From Aeoliella sp052161615 (GTDB lineage Bacteria > Planctomycetota > Planctomycetia > Pirellulales > Lacipirellulaceae), in the NCBI RefSeq assembly GCF_052161615.1, contig NZ_CP197417.1, positions 5,642,001-5,706,000 of the forward strand: a stretch of DNA of 64,000 nucleotides, in the 5' to 3' direction. This document shows positions 24,985 through 33,460 of the stretch, one piece after another. The notes beneath the pieces are model-generated. The model had not been told where the DNA came from, did no database searches, and saw only the letters and a program-made list of their open reading frames with translations. The stretch's first letter is position 1. The number at the start of each line of letters is the position of its first letter. The position numbers were made by a program, and so were the translations under genes.

Positions 24985-26237
24985 TGGATGCCGCCCGACC
25001 CGCAAGTCATGCGGTCACCTACCCACGGTTTCTGTGGCGAGCCGCCAAGCTGGCGACCGACGGGCCATGGTTCTTTTACGCTTGGATGACGCTGCTGACA
25101 GCACTGTGCCTTGTGGGAGTCTATTCGTGGGCAACACAGGTCCGCGATGGAATGCAGGTCACGGGGATGAGCGATCACGTTTCGTGGGGCCTCTACATCG
25201 CCAACTTCACCTTTATGGTCGGCCTAGCGGCGGGTGGCGTGATGATGGTCATCCCCGCCTATCTCTATCACGACGACGAGATGCACGAAGTCGTCATCCT
25301 CGGCGAGCTCCTCGCAATTGCATCGATCGTAATGTGCCTCGGGTTTGTGATGGTCGACCTCGGACGCCCCGACCGCTTCTGGCACTTGATTCCCGGGATT
25401 GGCCGATTCAATTGGCCGATTTCAATGTTGACTTGGGATGTCATCGTGCTGAACGGCTACTTGCTACTCAACCTGCATATCACCGGCTACCTGCTTTACA
25501 AACAGTTCCGAGGAGAGCGCCCCGATAGGGTGTGGTACCTGCCATTTGTTTACCTTTCGATCGCTTGGGCCATCTCGATCCACACCGTCACCGCGTTCCT
25601 GTACTGCGGATTGGGCGGGCGGCCGTTCTGGAATACGGCGCTGCTGGCGCCTCGGTTCCTCGCCTCTGCGTTCGTATCTGGGCCGGCGTTCATCATTCTT
25701 GCGATGCTCATCGTGCGACGCGTCGGCGGCATCAGTATCTCCGACGCCCCCATACGCACGCTTACTGGCATCATGCGGGTGACGATCCTCATCAGCCTGC
25801 TGATGGTCGTCTCCGAGGTGTTCACCGAATTCTATACCGGCGGCAGCCATATCGCGTCGGCTCAGTACCTCTACTTCGGCCTGCACGGGCACAACGCACT
25901 AGTTCCTTGGGTCTGGGCTTCGATCGGCATGATGGTCACCTCGGCGGCGATGCTCCTCACGCCACGCGTGTACGACAGCAAGCCGATGCTGGTCGCAGCC
26001 TGTGTACTCGCGTTTGTCGCTGTCTGGATCGAAAAGGGCATGGGGCTTATCATTCCTGCATTCGTTCCATCAACGCTTCACGAGCTGGTCGAGTACTTTC
26101 CAAGCCTGACCGAATGGAAAGTCACTATCGGCGTTTGGGCGCTCGGTTTGATGGTGTTTACGGTCGCCCTTCGGGTGGCGATTCCGATCTTGACCAATCA
26201 AGAGTCGGTCACGCTAACCCACGGACGCAAGGCATGA
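24984..26237 (+). CDS. NrfD/PsrC-family membrane quinol oxidoreductase subunit
   Basis: A 417-residue integral membrane protein with about ten hydrophobic helices, beginning WFFYAWMTLLTALCLVGVYSW. It carries family hallmarks such as HVSWGLYIANFTFMVGLAAGGVMM (the G-x-Y-I-A quinone-site region), FVMVDLGRPDRFWHL and SIHTVTAFLYCGLGGRPFWNTALLAPRFLASAF. It matches NrfD/DsrP-type proteins that oxidise menaquinol or hand electrons to a ferredoxin subunit. With the four-cluster ferredoxin and the tetraheme cytochrome it forms a plausible quinol-to-NapA electron route, which is inferred from gene order. Confidence 0.92.
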   Translation: MDAARPASHAVTYPRFLWRAAKLATDGPWFFYAWMTLLTALCLVGVYSWATQVRDGMQVTGMSDHVSWGLYIANFTFMVGLAAGGVMMVIPAYLYHDDEMHEVVILGELLAIASIVMCLGFVMVDLGRPDRFWHLIPGIGRFNWPISMLTWDVIVLNGYLLLNLHITGYLLYKQFRGERPDRVWYLPFVYLSIAWAISIHTVTAFLYCGLGGRPFWNTALLAPRFLASAFVSGPAFIILAMLIVRRVGGISISDAPIRTLTGIMRVTILISLLMVVSEVFTEFYTGGSHIASAQYLYFGLHGHNALVPWVWASIGMMVTSAAMLLTPRVYDSKPMLVAACVLAFVAVWIEKGMGLIIPAFVPSTLHELVEYFPSLTEWKVTIGVWALGLMVFTVALRVAIPILTNQESVTLTHGRKA

Positions 26238-26662
26238 TTCGCTACGGCAAGACAACGCAGACCGCCATCGCGGCGATGAGCCGACTGGCCGAAGTCTACG
26301 CAGACGGTGTCCAACTCTCGTCCGGCGACATCGCTGCTGCGCGGGATTTGCCGCAAACGCTCGTCGCCAAACTGCTGACCATGTTGTCACAAGCGGGATT
26401 GGTCACGGGCTCTCGGGGCCCAGGTGGCGGTTATGCCCTCGCTCGCGCTCCCAAGGAGATCAGTTTATTGGACATTGCCAACGTCTTCGAACGGCAGGAC
26501 GATAACGTTGTCTGTCCGTTCGGCCCGAACTGGTGCGGTTCGAATTCGCCGTGTCCTTTGCACAACGACTACGTCGCGATCGCAGACCGGTTCCGCAAGT
26601 GGCAGGAGCAGACGACACTGGCCGTGTTCAGCAAAGGGATCAAAAAGAGCAATGCCAAGTGA
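26234..26662 (+). CDS. Rrf2-family transcriptional regulator
   Basis: A 142-residue Rrf2 protein with the N-terminal winged helix MIRYGKTTQTAIAAMSRLAEVYADG, the recognition region DLPQTLVAKLLTMLSQAGLV and the wing SRGPGGGYAL. The C-terminal part has CPFGPNWCGSNSPC, three cysteines in CX6CX5C spacing, the type used for iron-sulfur binding in NsrR/IscR/RsrR. It overlaps the NrfD-type gene by ATGA. The signal is likely NO, redox or iron-sulfur status; the inverted repeat at 22952-22985 is a candidate target. Confidence 0.88.
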   Translation: MIRYGKTTQTAIAAMSRLAEVYADGVQLSSGDIAAARDLPQTLVAKLLTMLSQAGLVTGSRGPGGGYALARAPKEISLLDIANVFERQDDNVVCPFGPNWCGSNSPCPLHNDYVAIADRFRKWQEQTTLAVFSKGIKKSNAK

Positions 26663-26697
26663 AAGGCGACAGTCTGGCAGCAGTGGCCGCACAGGCG

Positions 26698-27192
26698 CTA
26701 GCTAGCCCGAGCAAGGATCCAGTCAACAATCCCCGCGACGTTCGCGCGAGTCAGCGTGGTTATTTTGCATGGGTTCTCGTCGTCGGTTACCACCGCCAGG
26801 ATGGATGCATCTGACTCTGCGAGCGGCCGGTCTCCGGCGGCTGCTCGCCATACCTCGATCTTCGGGGCAGTGGTTTGCGAATCGCCTTCGACCAATACGA
26901 TGCCACACCCGGCGAATGTGGACGCAATAGCCGCGTACCGGTCGACGACTCCTGATTCGTCGTTCGTAGGTACGAACACAGCGCTAAGGCCGCGCGACAG
27001 CACGCCCACGACGCTGGCTCCTGCCTCACGATGGCGGTGAGAATCTTTACCCGGCACGTCAAGCTCGTGGCGGTGGTGTGTGTGCTTGACCGTACCAACG
27101 CGGATACCCCGGCGCACCAGCTCCCTCACAAGTTCGACAACTAACGTTGTCTTGCCGTGATTCTTGCGGCCGATGATGTGAATTCTATGCAT
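26698..27192 (-). CDS. mobB: Molybdopterin-guanine dinucleotide biosynthesis protein MobB
   Basis: A 164-residue P-loop GTPase-like protein: IIGRKNHGKTTLVVELVREL (Walker A GRKNHGKT), then GTVKHTHHRHELDVPGKDSHRHREAGA, the MobB signature, and VLVEGDSQ as the Walker B-like strand. MobB assists MobA in forming the bis-MGD cofactor that NapA needs. It is convergent with the Rrf2 gene, which fits its position beside the nap locus. Confidence 0.92.
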   Translation of the reverse strand: MHRIHIIGRKNHGKTTLVVELVRELVRRGIRVGTVKHTHHRHELDVPGKDSHRHREAGASVVGVLSRGLSAVFVPTNDESGVVDRYAAIASTFAGCGIVLVEGDSQTTAPKIEVWRAAAGDRPLAESDASILAVVTDDENPCKITTLTRANVAGIVDWILARAS

Positions 27193-28162
27193 AGACGTTC
27201 GAAACGCTGGGACCGTATGACACTCTCAATCTACCCCTCGTCGGCAGGCAAGACCAGCCGCAACGCTTTGTCGGTTGTGTCATGAAGTGCAAGGCAGGTT
27301 CTGACACTTACTCCGGACGTTCTTGCGACAGACGACCGCAGCGCGAGTCGCCTAAGCTAAACCACTTACCGAATCGACCATCTGGCACCACCGTGGAGAC
27401 ATAGTACGGACAGTTGACTTGCAGTACTTGAAAGCTCTACGCTTCCAACGATTTCGGAGAATGCTTGCGATGGTTTAGATTCCCGAAGTGCCAATTGGCG
27501 TAAATCGCTTCCAACTAGGGTCTGAATGCGATGTGTGCTGACAGAGCGGCAAAGAGGAAGCCCTCGACGCAAACTCTGCGGAGCAGAACGGCGAGATCGA
27601 AACCGGCGCTTAAGAAAGGTACCCACTAGAAGACGGGGGGTAACATTGCCAAGGCATTTGTGGTGAGCGCCTTGCGCTGCATTGAAGTCCATTGCCGCCA
27701 AGTCGCGACAAGAGTACTCAATTCGTCATCAACTTCAATCGGGATACCACATCCCGAAGGGCGATATTCCAAGTCTCTGTCCCACATGCCTTTCTTTAAG
27801 CCAACACCCAGTAACATAAACTGCATATCGGGGGCAAATCCCTAAGCGGCTGATGTTGTCTATTAGAAGGACAAGTTCCACTTCTTCAAACGCGTTAGTC
27901 CAAGGTTTGCAGACAGCGATGGAAGCCACTTTTAATGCGCCACCGTACAGCCGGGATGTATTCGGCTTCGAACCGCTCTGGGGTTTGTAGCCGAGTGACT
28001 GGTGAAGCCGCTGGCGATGGTGAGTGGGCAGAGAAGTTGACTCGGGCGCAGCGGGACTAATGTCAAGACACACGTTGAACGCTTCGCACTACAAAGCCGC
28101 ATGCGCAGTCGTCATCGCCTGCGCGGGACTAAATGGCAAGAAGGGTGACGTGCCTCTGGTGG
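27193..28162. other. Long intergenic region with degraded sequence
   Basis: About 970 bases with no intact gene. A fragment of an IS3-type transposase end lies at about 27955-28022. Short reverse-strand frames elsewhere (for example one ending in VATWRQWTS near 27630-27740) look like remnants but cannot be assigned. It appears to be a graveyard between the nap locus and the surface-protein region. Confidence 0.55.
27955..28022 (-). pseudogene. IS3-family transposase C-terminal remnant
   Basis: The reverse strand reads HHRQRLHQSLGYK and, after a one-base loss, PERFEAEYI. Together these match the C-terminal tail of IS3-type OrfB transposases (Q/R-R-H-S-L-G-Y-x-T-P-E-x-F-E). Nothing upstream of this tail is preserved, so only a decayed stub is left. 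No inverted repeats were found. Confidence 0.5.
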
Positions 28163-30256
28163 CTACTCACCGTGCACGTCGATTTCTGTAAAGAAGGTGC
28201 CTTGCCTCCCCAACCTTTCGACGACCCACAGCAAGTGACGGTACGTTCCCAAAGAGCCCTCTTTCCCCCGCACGACACTGGCATGAACTCCACCGTAGCC
28301 GAGATTACGGCTATCAACAACGCCGAGCAGCTTCCATCCCGCTTTTACCGCATCATCGCCGTTATAGAAAGTTGTCGAGGGCATCTGTGGTTCGTTTGAA
28401 CCCCAAACACTAAAAAACTGGGGAGCGCGGGCGCTTCGGTGCCACGAGAAAGCGGCGATCTCCCTCACTTCGGTTGGCGACCTTAGATCGAGGTAGAATC
28501 GCCCTTCACGATCGTACCACGCATTTCTTTCAAGGTCGTCATCATTCCGTGACAGTAGTCCGTCGCTCAACTGTGGGAACGTCCCGTCAACGACCTTTGT
28601 CTTGACATGGGGCGAATACTCTCCTCCTCCAAGAGCAACTTTGAAAGCGCTGCTGAACTCTGGTGATCCACGGTCGGTGGATGATGGCGAAGCAACCGTA
28701 AGATCAGCAAACGATGGTACCCGCTCAACACTCACTTCTCCGACAGGATCGGGAAGTCCCCAAAGTTGCGCCGATAAACCTGGTCCCATTGGTAGCGGCT
28801 CTTGAGCCAGAGCAGATTGCAGCGGGACGGCTGCAACACCGTACATGTTGGCGTCGCCATGCCTCGGTACGGCACCTAATTGAACAACGCCAGGCTTAAG
28901 CACATCTTTGTAAAAAATCCCCGCTCGATTGTCGATGCTCTTTCCCGAACCCACATCAGTCGTCTGATTTCCAAGTCGCCTTTCCTCCGTCCATCCCTCA
29001 TCGATACCGATATAGCTGCTGGTCTGAATGAACTCTTTGCGAATCCAGTCAGGCACCTCATTGCGCAGATCAAGCAGGATATACAATCGTGCTGGCGCAG
29101 TAAGTGTGATATTGACGTGGTAATCGCTCCGCATCCTGTCGTCGTTGAACGTCCTAAAGTAATCAGCTCCAATCAATTGATCTGGTATGGGGTCGCTGAT
29201 ACTTCGACCGTTCCACTGATGGTGACGGTCAACGTACGCCGAAGCATCCTCCCCGAAGCCGCGTGGGACAATTTCGTAATAGCGATAGAAGTCTTCGCGT
29301 TCTATGTTGTCCGTCACAGAGCTTATCAACGGCTCAAATTCTTCTCCCGTGTGGCTATCGCCAAGTTGCGACTGCTGCACCTGAACTACTCGCGAGAGAG
29401 TTCCATCGCTTGCTACACGTACCGCTTCGCCAGCGGAGAAACGTCTCGTTACTTTCTTGTTGTCCTGTGTTAGCTTGGACGACTGAGATTTAGTATTTAG
29501 ATCGACCTTGCCATCGAACACGATCACGTCCGTATCGCCATCGTCCACTCGCACCGAGAAGGATGTTCCCTGGTCAACAACTTCGGCTACGTCCGATTCG
29601 ACGGTGAAGCCCTCAGCTCCCTCTGGAACATCCACCTTAATCCCACCGTCCATGACGCGGACTCGGTCGACGGAAACCACTTGCATCATCACGGGCGATT
29701 CGAGGACGATGGCTGTGTTGTTGACAAGGCGTAACTCAAGCACGCCCTCTTTGGCCCAGACCATGTCGCCCTGCTGGATCTCCTTCTGATTCACTCCATC
29801 GGGACGACCGAGCGACCAATTGGCATGCGATACTAAAGGAGTAATCGTAGCAAGAATGGGCGACGGGGCGATGGGATTAGAGCCTCCGGTTGCCGCGAGA
29901 TGCTGGTTCTTGCCGGACTCCAGCCATGCGTAACTGGCCCCGAAAAAAGCCAATAACAACGATGCGGCAACTGCCAGCCGCAAATAGTTCTGCATGCGGC
30001 TTGAGTTTACATTCGAGTGCTCCTCAACGAATGTTGCCAAGCTGGACCGCAAGTGGTGGGTCGCAGCATCTTCTCCGAAACCCTGCAACTCCGAATGCAG
30101 GATCATGAAACGCGAGTAGTCGGCGCGAGCCTCCGCCGAAGCGGCCAATATAGTGGACAACTCTTGCATGTCAGCCTCGTTAAGCGAGGAGCTGCACTGC
30201 TCGAGCGTGAGCTGACGCAATCGCTTTTGATTGAAGCAGTTTCCAGGATTCGGCAT
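28163..30256 (-). CDS. FecR-domain protein, putative anti-sigma/surface sensor
   Basis: A 697-residue protein. The N-terminus (residues 1-60) is the short cytoplasmic helical region common to planctomycete FecR-like partners of ECF sigma factors. A membrane segment lies at about 92-111 (LRLAVAASLLLAFFGASYAW). A FecR-type beta domain follows, with QGDMVWAKEGVLELRLVNNTAIVLESPVMMQVVS and DVAEVVDQGTSFSVRVDDGDTDVIVFDGKV. The C-terminal 350 residues are beta-rich and not recognised. It starts 13 bases after the ECF sigma gene on the same strand, so the two form a regulator pair. Confidence 0.82.
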   Translation of the reverse strand: MPNPGNCFNQKRLRQLTLEQCSSSLNEADMQELSTILAASAEARADYSRFMILHSELQGFGEDAATHHLRSSLATFVEEHSNVNSSRMQNYLRLAVAASLLLAFFGASYAWLESGKNQHLAATGGSNPIAPSPILATITPLVSHANWSLGRPDGVNQKEIQQGDMVWAKEGVLELRLVNNTAIVLESPVMMQVVSVDRVRVMDGGIKVDVPEGAEGFTVESDVAEVVDQGTSFSVRVDDGDTDVIVFDGKVDLNTKSQSSKLTQDNKKVTRRFSAGEAVRVASDGTLSRVVQVQQSQLGDSHTGEEFEPLISSVTDNIEREDFYRYYEIVPRGFGEDASAYVDRHHQWNGRSISDPIPDQLIGADYFRTFNDDRMRSDYHVNITLTAPARLYILLDLRNEVPDWIRKEFIQTSSYIGIDEGWTEERRLGNQTTDVGSGKSIDNRAGIFYKDVLKPGVVQLGAVPRHGDANMYGVAAVPLQSALAQEPLPMGPGLSAQLWGLPDPVGEVSVERVPSFADLTVASPSSTDRGSPEFSSAFKVALGGGEYSPHVKTKVVDGTFPQLSDGLLSRNDDDLERNAWYDREGRFYLDLRSPTEVREIAAFSWHRSARAPQFFSVWGSNEPQMPSTTFYNGDDAVKAGWKLLGVVDSRNLGYGGVHASVVRGKEGSLGTYRHLLWVVERLGRQGTFFTEIDVHGE

Positions 30257-30269
30257 GACTAACTATCCA

Positions 30270-30809
30270 TCAATGGTCCAATCGGCGATTCGAACGCTCA
30301 ACGCAGTCACGGAGCGACAGTAGAGCCCGGTTCACGATCTTGTAGATCGTGCTCAACGGTCTACCGGATTTGATGGCGATCTGCTTCGTCGTGTGCATCC
30401 TGATATACCGATCCTCGATGACGCTTCTTTGAGGATGAGGCAGTTTACTTATGCAATCCTGGAGAGCAGCGTGGCAATCGTCCGCAAAGTAATCATTCTG
30501 ATGCCACTCTGCTGCGAGCTTCTCGATGGCTTCCTCACCAAGCCACAATCGAGAGTTCGCGGCACGCCTGCGATACTTCAAAATCTCCAGAGTGACGAAA
30601 CCTAGCGCCCAACGGATGAACTCGACGTTCAGGTCAAAGAAGCGATGCCTCTTCGACCAGAGAGCCATATTTGCCTCCTGAAGCAAATCGTCTGCATCCC
30701 CTTGTGATGGGGTCATACTAAGAATAAACGCCCTCAAGTTGGGCTGGCTCGTGGTAAGCATTGCCACAAAGCGATTGTCGTCCGTTTCTTTATCGCTTTT
30801 GTTGGCCAT
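30270..30809 (-). CDS. ECF-type sigma factor (Rhodopirellula/Verrucomicrobium family)
   Basis: A 179-residue sigma factor. Region 2 is FVAMLTTSQPNLRAFILSMTPSQGDADDLLQEANMALW; region 4 is ISKLPHPQRSVIEDRYIRMHTTKQIAIKSGRPLSTIYKIVNRALLSLRDCV. This matches the sub-family of ECF factors common in planctomycetes. The ATG at 30807-30809 (MANKSDKE) is chosen over upstream GTG/ATG options at 30836 and 30818, since the family usually begins close to the RFVALL motif; the true start is uncertain. It is followed by the FecR-type partner. Confidence 0.88.
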   Translation of the reverse strand: MANKSDKETDDNRFVAMLTTSQPNLRAFILSMTPSQGDADDLLQEANMALWSKRHRFFDLNVEFIRWALGFVTLEILKYRRRAANSRLWLGEEAIEKLAAEWHQNDYFADDCHAALQDCISKLPHPQRSVIEDRYIRMHTTKQIAIKSGRPLSTIYKIVNRALLSLRDCVERSNRRLDH

Positions 30810-30836
30810 CTCGCACATATCTATTCGCTGCAACAC

Positions 30837-31338
30837 CGCTGCGCTCGCTTGTGATCCACGAATTGCCTATTCCGATGCATACCGGTTCCCTGGTTGGTTA
30901 CCGCAACTGCAGCCACATTTTGCCAATTAATCTTGAGAAAATACAGCATTGTGGAAGTCTAAGGACAGTTTTCGCCGGGATGCGGCAAACCGGTTCCTCC
31001 TGCCGCTTTCAAGGAACTTTCTGCATTTACCAACTTTTTCAAAGATCAATTGGCAAAAAGGAAGTGGTCCCGCGGTTACATCGTGTCGGGGGGGATATCC
31101 CATCCCGCATACCGTCCATTAATACTCGAAGTCGGTTCCATTAAAGGAGCACTGCTCGCTAGCCAGGTGGTTTCTCGGAGCTAGTGACAGCGTATTTCAG
31201 TACCGATGGAACTCCCTCCGGAGTACGTGTTCAGCTCATTGCTCCGCAAGGCGCAGTGGTGTCCTTGAATGCGTGCCTCCATGGCTGTGGTTGGCCATTC
31301 TCTGCTTTTCTGAGCTTATCATCGATGAAGGAGAACTA
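30837..31338. other. Intergenic region, divergent, with distant inverted repeat
   Basis: About 500 bases between the ECF sigma gene and the first PEP-CTERM gene. It holds the 17-bp inverted pair at 30918-30934 and 31042-31058 described separately. No gene is seen. Confidence 0.5.
30918..31058. repeat. Separated 17-bp inverted repeat
   Basis: TTTTGCCAATTAATCTT (30918-30934) and AAGATCAATTGGCAAAA (31042-31058) are reverse complements with one mismatch, 107 bases apart. It lies between the divergent ECF sigma gene and the PEP-CTERM gene. It could be two operator half-sites or the ends of a small decayed element. Confidence 0.6.
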
Positions 31339-32106
31339 ATGAAGAGTAACGTCGAGAATCGAACTGCAACGTGCGGTTCTGCCCCAGGCATCGTACTGAG
31401 CATGTTGTTGTTGTGTTGCAGCAACGCCGCGATCGGTGGCGTGTTTTCAACGCCGGTCAACTTTAGTCCAGCCAGCGCAACCGGCGCGGCAGTGCTTGAG
31501 AATGATTGGGGCCAGTACGTCGTTGCCGCGAATGTCGGTGGATTGCCTGGATCGGATTACGTCGTCGATGGAACGCTATTTAAGGCAGGCGCAACATCGC
31601 GGAGTGTTGACTCTGTCACGAACAACGGCGTAACCATCTCTTGGAACGCCCCGGTCGGGCTCACCGATGGCCTCGCCCTCACTGATTACGCAAGCGACCC
31701 CGATCTGGGCAAGCTGATCGCGGATGTGATTGGTTCCAATCAGGATGCAAATGCAATCCTTAAGCTTACCCTTTCCGGCCTAACCGAAGGACGGGAATAC
31801 AGGGCTCAGTTGCTGATGCAGCAAGTCCGACAAGGAGCACGCAAGTTTGTCGGAATCACCGACGGATCCACGAGTTCCGGGGCGTTTGGTGCAGGCGTCG
31901 AAGGGTTGGCGTCCGTTGTCTATTCCTTTACGGCAGACAACAGTGGGCAAGTCGTGCTCACGCTAGATGCGCGTAACGGAGTCAACAATGGTAACCGAGC
32001 AGTGCTCAACGCGGTTTCGGTCTACACGGCAGTGCCCGAGCCGACCTCTGGGGTCCTGGCTGTGTTAGCCCTTGGTGGCTTCGGGATGTGGCGATTCAGG
32101 AGCTAA
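31339..32106 (+). CDS. PEP-CTERM sorted surface protein
   Basis: A 255-residue secreted protein with an N-terminal signal segment (IVLSMLLLCCSNAAIGG) and a C-terminal PEP-CTERM signal: VPEP, then a hydrophobic helix (TSGVLAVLALGGFGMW), then RFRS. The centre is a beta-rich domain with GSDYVVDGTLFKAG, LKLTLSGLTEGREYRAQLLMQ and GITDGSTSSGAFGAGVEG. It is a paralogue of the next gene (shared LTLSGLT-G-x-x-Y and QLLM-Q motifs). It has AAGGAG in front of the ATG at 31339. Exosortase would remove the C-terminal signal; the enzyme is not in this window. Confidence 0.85.
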   Translation: MKSNVENRTATCGSAPGIVLSMLLLCCSNAAIGGVFSTPVNFSPASATGAAVLENDWGQYVVAANVGGLPGSDYVVDGTLFKAGATSRSVDSVTNNGVTISWNAPVGLTDGLALTDYASDPDLGKLIADVIGSNQDANAILKLTLSGLTEGREYRAQLLMQQVRQGARKFVGITDGSTSSGAFGAGVEGLASVVYSFTADNSGQVVLTLDARNGVNNGNRAVLNAVSVYTAVPEPTSGVLAVLALGGFGMWRFRS

Positions 32107-32356
32107 ATTACCTACCGCTAGGCTAAGTAGCTGTATTCCGCTATCCGTCGTTGCAACTCGGATTGGACTCGGGAAGAGCTGGTTCTCCCGATTGCCGCTG
32201 TCCATGAAATAAATGTTGGTAGTCAGGCCGGCGGGGCTGAAACCGTCGGAACGCATGGCTAATTATCGTGTTAGTTGATTCGGAAAGATACTTATTATTT
32301 GCCTCTTGGCTTCAGCCTGCCTGACTCTAAGAGCCTATCACTCGGGAGGAATAGTA

Positions 32357-33349
32357 GTGGACTTGCAATTGTCGAACTCGTTACGACGAACCTTAGCGTC
32401 GTTGGGCGTGCTTATGGGAGCTGGGACGCTGTGTTTTTGTGCTACTGCTACGGGAGCATCGTTCCTGGTTTCGAACGTGCAGCCGGGATCGGTGACGGGC
32501 GCAACGCTCCTCCATAACAATTCAGGAAGCTATGTTCTGGCATCAAACCATGGAGACGCTAACGTAACCGACGTCACGGTAGATGGAACGCTGTTCTTAG
32601 CGGCAGGCGGCCTCTCGGGATCCGTCTCCGCCAATGGGGTAACATTGGCTTGGAACAATCCGGGTGGGGTCGCCGTCCAGCTACCGAGCCAAACCACAGC
32701 GTGGGCCGCTGGTGGCGACACCAATCTCGGTACTCTCATGGGGCAGGTGATCGGATCGGTCTCTTCCAGCAACAACCGGACTCCTGACGACATCCAGCTC
32801 ACGCTATCGGGGCTGACGAGCGGCGTAGACTACTACGTGCAACTACTGATGCACCAAGAAAATCAGAACGCTCGAAAGTTCCGTGGGGTCACTGATGGAA
32901 CCGTTAGCAGTGAATCCTTTGGCGCGGGTGTCGAGGGAGGAGCAAGTGTTCAATACTGGTTCACCGCGGACAACACAGGCCAGGTGAATCTGACGATCGA
33001 TGGAAATGAACCGGTTGTGGGCAACCGCTCTCTACTGAATGCGTTTGCTCTATTCTCCGGAGTTCCGGTGCCTCCAGAAGGCGACGTGAATCTCGATGGT
33101 GTCGTGAACGACGCCGACTACGCGATTATTCGCGATAACCTGTTTGAAAGCGTGGCGTTAAGAGAAGACGGGGATTTGAACGACGATGGTATCGTCGATT
33201 TTGCGGACTTCCAAATCTGGAAAGAAGCACCTCAGAACTCAAGCACGCTCTTTTCGAACGTTGTGCCGGAGCCGTCGTCGTTGGTGACCCTATCGCTGCT
33301 GGCACTAACTGCGGGAGTCGTCTTACGGACCCGCTCACGTAAAGCCTAA
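32357..33349 (+). CDS. PEP-CTERM protein with dockerin-like repeats, paralogue of upstream gene
   Basis: A 330-residue protein with a GTG start at 32357 supported by GGGAGGA upstream. A signal segment lies near residues 10-32. The same beta domain as the previous gene follows (VDGTLFLAAGG, LTLSGLTSGVDYYVQLLM, GVTDGTVSSESFGAGVEGG), then a dockerin-like pair (GDVNLDGVVNDADYAIIRDNL and GDLNDDGIVDFADFQIWKE). It ends in VPEPSSLVTLSLLALTAG plus a basic tail. The upstream paralogue has no dockerin, so the two genes differ mainly by this insert. Confidence 0.83.
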   Translation: MDLQLSNSLRRTLASLGVLMGAGTLCFCATATGASFLVSNVQPGSVTGATLLHNNSGSYVLASNHGDANVTDVTVDGTLFLAAGGLSGSVSANGVTLAWNNPGGVAVQLPSQTTAWAAGGDTNLGTLMGQVIGSVSSSNNRTPDDIQLTLSGLTSGVDYYVQLLMHQENQNARKFRGVTDGTVSSESFGAGVEGGASVQYWFTADNTGQVNLTIDGNEPVVGNRSLLNAFALFSGVPVPPEGDVNLDGVVNDADYAIIRDNLFESVALREDGDLNDDGIVDFADFQIWKEAPQNSSTLFSNVVPEPSSLVTLSLLALTAGVVLRTRSRKA

Positions 33350-33460
33350 ACGTTGTCTTTTCGTCACGTGCAGGTTCTGACCAAGAGAGCCTCACTCTGG
33401 CGGAAGCGTTTGCCGACGCAACACGGATCCAATACACACTCTCTCAGGAGCCAAGGCAAA

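Noticed and set aside
25532..26233. Extended start of the Rrf2 regulator inside the NrfD-type gene
   Set aside because: The upstream part is an out-of-frame Arg/His-rich reading of the membrane protein; the family start is at 26234 with a 4-base overlap.
30270..30836. GTG at 30836 as start of the ECF sigma factor
   Set aside because: It gives nine extra residues without family similarity and no clear ribosome site; the ATG at 30809 is nearer to the family start, though not certain.
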